A model generated the notes under the pieces. It was not told the origin of the DNA, did no database searches, and saw only the letters and a list, made by a program, of their open reading frames with translations. This document shows positions 59,294 through 64,000 of a DNA stretch of 64,000 nt, in pieces (the first letter of the stretch is position 1; the number at the start of each line of letters is the position of its first letter). Origin of the DNA: Camellia lanceoleosa (lineage: Eukaryota; Streptophyta; Magnoliopsida; Ericales; Theaceae); NCBI GenBank assembly GCA_025200525.1, contig CM045762.1, forward strand, positions 81,993,893-82,057,892, read 5' to 3'. The position numbers and the translations under genes are program-made.

Positions 59294-59570
59294 CTTGCGA
59301 GCCGAGATCGAGAGTAGCGAAACCAGACACAGCCCGACAAAGAGAGAATGGGAGAAGGGGGGAGGTAGAAACCGAGTGAGATTCTAGGACTGGAGAGCAA
59401 CGTCGGAAGCGAGCGAAGAAGGAGGGTAGGAAAGAAGAAGAACATAGAGGCAGAGAGAGACAAAGAAGGAATGAGGAAGAAACGTAGGTGAGAACAGAGA
59501 GGAGAGAGAGATAGAGAGGAAAAGTGGGGAGACGTGGGTAGGTGGGAAGCTTAGGAGAGAAATGTTTGGG
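59294..59570 (-). other. Probable captured host-gene 5' UTR exon with splice donor
   Basis: The minus strand reads a CT-rich leader (about 59330-59540), then CTCGATCTCGGCTCGCAAG followed by GTAAGTTTTTTTTCCCG, a perfect CAAG|GTAAGT donor (GT at 59292-59293). The composition (GA-rich on plus, much higher GC than the surroundings) is typical of plant 5' UTR exons. No clear start codon is in frame within it. Its setting, before a Helitron-like 3' end, suggests gene-fragment capture. The donor gene is not identified. Confidence 0.5.
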
Positions 59571-59990
59571 CAGGAACTATCATTTATCTCAACCATTAAT
59601 ATAAATTTAGGATCCATCTTAGCCGTTAAAACCAAATGTATCTTTGCTATATTTTATATATTTTTAAAAATCGTTTTGCTTTATTATATATATATATATT
59701 ATTTTTATTACATTTGGAATAAGAAAATAAAAGACAAAAAAAGAAAGAATCAATTGCAGAAGAAATTGTTTATTATTTTTGTTTGTTGAAATTGTTTATT
59801 ATTTATGAATGGTGTTGTTTATTTTTAGTACTTTATTACTAATTATTTGTTATAAACGTATCATGCAATTTTTTTTCCCTACAAAACTATAAGAAAATTG
59901 TTAAATATTTTGTTAATTAATAAACATTGCATCTATAATGTTTTACATTTATGGAAAATAATTTTTTAAACATAATCCATGCATAGCGGA

Positions 59991-60087
59991 TTCGAGGTGG
60001 CTATTGTGTATTATGCACAGTAGTCACTGTTGTGGACCTTTTGAGTCTATTTCGGAACCTATATAATAATTCGAATTGTTCATTTTT
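59991..60087. other. Short unassigned junction between Helitron-like end and copia LTR
   Basis: GGATTCGAGGTGGC, an imperfect palindrome TATTATGCACAGTAG, and an AT-rich tail. It is neither clear Helitron nor clear LTR. Confidence 0.3.
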
Positions 60088-60593
60088 TGTTGGACAATTT
60101 TCACCGTATTTGAAAAATAAATTCTGTTTGTGTACTTAACAACAATCGAAATATAGTAGAAATAAAGGAAATGAGAGAGTTTGTTTAATTACAAAAATCA
60201 AACCAAAAAATAAAATAAAATAAATAAAACAAATTTTTATTTTGTTACAAAAACAAAATCAAAATCTAAAATAGAAAAAATGATAAAACAGAAAAGTAAA
60301 TTAATTACTTACCAAATTAATTTTGTTGAACAATTTTTTTGATCAAGTTCAGTGTTTAACACTGTGTCCTTAAGACAGATTAGTCCTCTCCACGGTACTT
60401 TCAAATTGTGGACGTCTATCTCCCAGGATAAAATGATCAACATCAAACAATAGCATCACTATAAATTGTTTGCACAACGAACACACTTTGTGTTTACACT
60501 CATTCTCACAAGAAAACAATGTAACAAAATGCAGAAAGAGGAGGCAGAGTTAGTAACGAAATTGGAGTGAAAGAATCAAATGAGTGACTTATC

Positions 60594-60601
60594 TATTTAT
60601 A
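60594..60601 (-). promoter_or_regulatory. TATA box of the copia LTR
   Basis: The minus strand reads TATAAATA within CTATAAATAGATAAGTC. Transcription would start about 30 bp downstream, near 60565, followed by a leader rich in T and GTGT motifs. It is the only strong TATA box I can place in this LTR. Confidence 0.65.
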
Positions 60602-60629
60602 GGTGTAAATGTGACTTTTCAATTTGAAT

Positions 60630-60772
60630 TAAACAGGTAATAAACCTGTTTGAACAGGTAGCAGATCTGTTCGGTTTAAAAGAACAGATATGGCACTGTT
60701 TGGGTTTGAATTTGAACAGATAAGTAATCTGTTTGGTTTCTTTAAACAGATATGGACCTGTTTGGGTGTAGG
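60630..60772. promoter_or_regulatory. Repeated AACAGRT/AYCTGTT inverted motifs in copia U3
   Basis: Four to five pairs of AACAGGT or AACAGAT facing ACCTGTT or ATCTGTT occur within ~140 bp, just upstream of the TATA box on the minus strand. This looks like an enhancer-type repeat. Function is inferred from position only. Confidence 0.55.
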
Positions 60773-61678
60773 GAAAAATTAGACAGATTTTTTCCAGAAT
60801 TAATTTGAATTATGGATAGAAATTTTGGGCTTGTTTGGTTTGCTTTTCAGAAAAATTTTTGGGAAAAATTCTCTACAAATAAATTTTTAAGAGTAATCAA
60901 ACCAAGCAAATTTTTCCAAAAAAAATCTCAAAATTTTGTTTGGTTATTTACTTTTCAAAATCACTCTCTCTCTCATATACATCAAATCAATCACTTTTTT
61001 TAAAACTCTCTCCCCAAAATAACTTTTCAAAACCATTTCTTAAAAAAGGCAAACCAAACAAGTTTTCGTACTTTTTATCTCAAAAACAACTCTACAAACA
61101 GAAACCAAACACACCCTTTATTTTACTAAAAAATAAAATTAAATTCAAATGTTTTTGGCCCAAAAAGATAGGTATTGGATTGGACAAGCCCAACTCAACT
61201 TTACACCATGCACCCGCGTCCAAGCCTAGCCTAGCCCGCCCGCCCACCCGACCGGACGGACGGCGGCGGCGGCGCGCACGCGAGTTTGTTTTTGGGTCCA
61301 ATGGGTCTAGTCCACTTTGCCGATAACCTCTATCTCTACAAAACTTGGGTGTCCCTTGGGGCCTACCCTAAGTTACAAACCCATGTCTTGTAAACCCAAA
61401 AAGTTCTTTCCACCAAACCAATGTGGGACAAACCTTTATTCAAGCCTTGAAGGATTTTCCACCAAAACTCCATTTCCATGGAGCTCACTTTGCCTTCAAT
61501 TTCCCATTCACCCAATAATGGTTTTGAGCAACCAAATATACCATGTGAATCACAACGCGGCATAGAACGCGTTACCACTTAGACTTGCCAACTTTGGTGC
61601 ATGGGTCTCACCTAAAAATTAGACCAAAGTTGAGGAAAAATTATGTTTTTCCAAAACTTTCAAAACTCATTTCTAACA

Positions 61679-62289
61679 ATCGTCCACATGAATGGAATTT
61701 GATGACAATGGAAATGCAACAATATGCAGAATTTTTCGAAAGAGTATAAATAAAAAATATCTTGCATCAGGATAGGTAGCTTTCAGCCTTGAACTTTCCC
61801 TAGTGATAACCTATCAGACTTACTAGTTAACCAGTAGATGTGATGCCTTAAATTGTTCAGCTATTTGTGTAAGCCAAGATAATAGATTTCACACAAAATA
61901 TCTTCTGACACATCATGGTTTTCACAGTTGTGTTCATTTTGGCCTTGAACGCTCTTGGTTATTCATGAGTGCTTCTAGAGAATTTAGCCTCTTTATTCTC
62001 ATAGAACCGGTCTCAGTTCAACACTCATATAGGTGATTCTTATTGTGAGTATCTCTTATACTAGTCTTGATTTTATGCCTAAATCAAGATATAAGTAATA
62101 ATTAAAAGCAAAGCTTATCTTTAACCCCTACATACAACACATGTTGTAGATATCACTCTGACCATAGGAATGGGTAAGAAATTTAATCCCTTGGTGATTT
62201 CTGGTTAGCCACACATGACTTAGTTATCCCTTTGAACTTAGTTCTTGGGATCTCCAGTCATATAAGTAGTGTTACCATTATGATGACTC
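61679..62289 (-). other. Copia 3' noncoding region
   Basis: Between the pol stop (about 62290) and the 3' LTR. It holds the PPT-like TGTGGACGAT next to the LTR and otherwise no open frame or repeat that I can see. Confidence 0.6.
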
Positions 62290-64000
62290 TTATGTAATAG
62301 CCTTTAATCCCATCCCCTTTGATGAATTATATACTTGCTCTTTTGTCAAGCCTTTTGTTAACGGATCCGCAATATTCTCTTTAGATTTTATATAATCTAT
62401 TGAGATTATTCCATTTGAGAGAAATTGCCTTACGGTATTATGTCGACGACAAATATGTCGTGACTTACCATTATACATATGATTCTATGCCCTGCTTATT
62501 GCAGATTGACTATCACAATGAATGTAGATAGCTAGCACAGGTTTTGGCCACATTGGAATGTCTTCTAAGAAGTGACAAAGCCATTTTGCTTCTTCTCCTG
62601 CTTTGTCTAAAGCAATGAACTCAGATTCCATTGTGGATCGTGCGATGCATGTTTGGTTCGTGGATTTCCAAGAAACAGCAGCGCCTCCCTGAGTAAAGAC
62701 ATATCCACTAGTAGATTTTGAATCTTTAGTATCCGATATGCAATTGGCATCACAATAACCTTCGAGTACTATTGGATATCGAGTAAAGTTCAAGCCATGA
62801 TCACGGGTAAATCTTAGATATCTAAGAACCCGAATGATCGCTTTCCAATGGTCTTCTTCGGAGTTACTAGTGTACCTACTCAATTTACTGACAGCATAAG
62901 CTATATCAGGATAAGTACAATTCATTAGGTACATTAGGCTTCCAATGATTTGGGAGGATTTTAACTGAGGCACCGCATCACCTTTATTTTTCGATAAATA
63001 AAGACTGATGTCTACAGGTGTTCTAGCTATGTTCATATCATCCTTGATAAATTTACCAAGAATTTTCTCAATATAACAAGATTGAGATAATGCATACCCA
63101 TAAGATGTTTTAGTAATTTTCATTCCTAATATTACATCTGTGACCTCCATATCTTTCATATCAAATCTTCTATTCAGCAATTGCTTAGTTGATTTGATCA
63201 TGTTTTGACTGTTTCTAATGATAAGCATGACATCCACATAAAGACAAATGATGATATAACCTTTGTCAGTATTTTTAACATAGACGCACTTGTCACATTC
63301 GTTTATTTTAAACCCATTAGTAGGCATAGCATGATCAAATTTTTCATGCCATTGCTTAGGTGCTTGTTTTAATCCATAAAGAGATTTTACAAGTTGACAA
63401 ACTTTCTTTTCGTGCCCTGGCACTACAACCCCTTCGGGTTACTCCATATAGATCTCTTTATTTAGATCACTGTTTAAAAAGTTGTCTTAACATCCATTTA
63501 ATGTATTTCTAAATTATACAATGCTGCAATAGCAATAAACTTGTGAATGGATGTTATTCTTGTCACAGGGGAATATGTGTCAAAATAGTCCAGACCTTCA
63601 TTTTGTTTGTAACCTTTTACCACAAGTCCTGCTTATACTTGTCTATTGAACCATCTACTTTCATTTTTCTCTTGAATATCCTTTTATATCCAAGAGGTTT
63701 AGAACCGGGTAGAAGATCCACCAATTCCCAAGTATGATTTTTCATAATGGATTCAATTTTATTATTAACAGCCTCTTTCCACAAAGGTGCTTCAGGACCT
63801 GTCATTGCTTCTTTAAAGCTTTGAGGTTCATTTTCTAATAGGTATGTTAGAAAATCTGAACCAAAGGATTTTGATGTTCTTGCTCTCTTACTTCGTCTTA
63901 GTTCATCATCAGTTAAATCCAGTTGGTTGAGGCCATTACTAGTCTCTTGTGTTTGATTGTCATTAGTCTCTTGACTTTGTGTACAATCATAAGTTCTTTT
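62290..64000 (-). pseudogene. pol: Ty1/copia pol (RT-RNase H part), 5' side outside window
   Basis: From the window edge inward: a basic linker ELRRSKRARTSKSFGSDF, the RT start APLWKEAVNNKIESIMKNHTW and FKRKMKVDGSIDKYK, then (after frame breaks, 63430-63620) NLEIH*MDVKTTF. The long open part 62485-63423 holds [20 protein letters not shown] and the catalytic site as YVDV where YVDD is expected. RNase H follows: [40 protein letters not shown], and (62290-62478) RHNTVRQFLSNGIISIDYIK and NIADPLTKGL. Stops include TAA at MEQPEG (63443) and TAG at 62482, both Gln codons mutated C to T. The element is dead. Confidence 0.92.

Larger units (their letters stand above)
52070..59990 (+). mobile_element. 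Helitron-like composite element (about 7.9 kb), 3' end damaged
   Basis: The right end AACATAATCCATGCATAGC (about 59970-59988) matches the last bases before and inside the Helitron hairpin, but the second stem half and CTAG are missing. The left part begins directly after CTAG of the Y copy, with TATATATGTAAAGTAAAGTC and an AGGAGGCTTTAAAGAAATGT block. Between these lie retroelement pieces and a captured 5' UTR. That one Helitron spans all of it is inference. Confidence 0.4.
60088..61678 (-). repeat. 3' LTR of a Ty1/copia element, minus strand (1591 bp)
   Basis: The minus-strand LTR begins TGTTAGAAATGAG at 61678 after TGTGGACGAT (a degenerate polypurine tract), and most likely ends at TGTCCAACA (60088), giving matching ends TGTTAGA / TGTTGGA. 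The left border cannot be checked because the partner LTR is outside the window. It contains a TATA box, a palindrome-rich U3 and a GC-rich patch (61205-61290, CGG repeats) that stands out from the rest of the window. Confidence 0.75.

Noticed and set aside
61092..61326. Proline/arginine-rich frames over the GC-rich patch
   Set aside because: The patch is CGG/CCG simple repeat inside the copia LTR, open in both strands, with no homology that I recognise.

Overview
The window looks like nuclear DNA of a flowering plant, probably a eudicot, from a gene-poor and strongly AT-rich region. The reasons are plant-type Helitron termini, Ty3/gypsy and Ty1/copia remains, GT-AG introns, and CAG/CGA-to-stop decay of the kind expected of methylated repeats. 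I cannot name a species. I found no intact host gene. Every long coding stretch belongs to a transposable element and is broken.

Layout. (1) 1-20 kb is a head-to-tail array of short non-autonomous Helitrons. I call the sequence types V, W, X, U and Z. Most share a 5' end around TACTATATATTAAG, usually preceded by TCTA repeats, and a 3' end made of the hairpin CCGTGCATAGCACGG, about ten bases, and CTAG. Many units abut with no spacer. A roughly 6.9-kb foldback (3059-9913) contains a 1.5-kb PIF/Harbinger-like element. A V-W-X block is present in both orientations (9918-12103 and 17326-19820). (2) 20009-25015 is a 5-kb Y-type Helitron carrying a solo LTR. (3) 25096-36082 is an 11-kb Helitron with a decayed multi-exon RPA1-like gene, a long ~265-bp tandem array, two solo LTRs and a duplicated 3' terminus. 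No Rep/helicase gene is visible. (4) 36083-52069 holds two X units and two incomplete Y Helitrons. These flank the only two-LTR gypsy element (38577-47147), and a further solo LTR lies in the second Y copy. (5) 52070-59990 is a Helitron-like composite with a Transposase_28-type fragment, a minus-strand gypsy gag split by a solo LTR, and what looks like a captured plant 5' UTR exon with a splice donor. (6) 60088-64000 is the 3' LTR and pol of a minus-strand Ty1/copia element that runs off the window.

How the parts fit together. Helitrons are the ground layer. LTR retrotransposons landed in them, and most were later reduced to solo LTRs. Paralogous Helitron copies supply the empty sites that date and bound several insertions. 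Four gypsy LTR insertions have exact 5-bp target duplications, and three of these show unusual TA...CA termini. All LTRs of this kind carry arrays of the palindrome CGCTCGAGCG. The non-collinear flanks of the full gypsy element point to ectopic recombination. All boundaries were found by eye and no alignment program was run.
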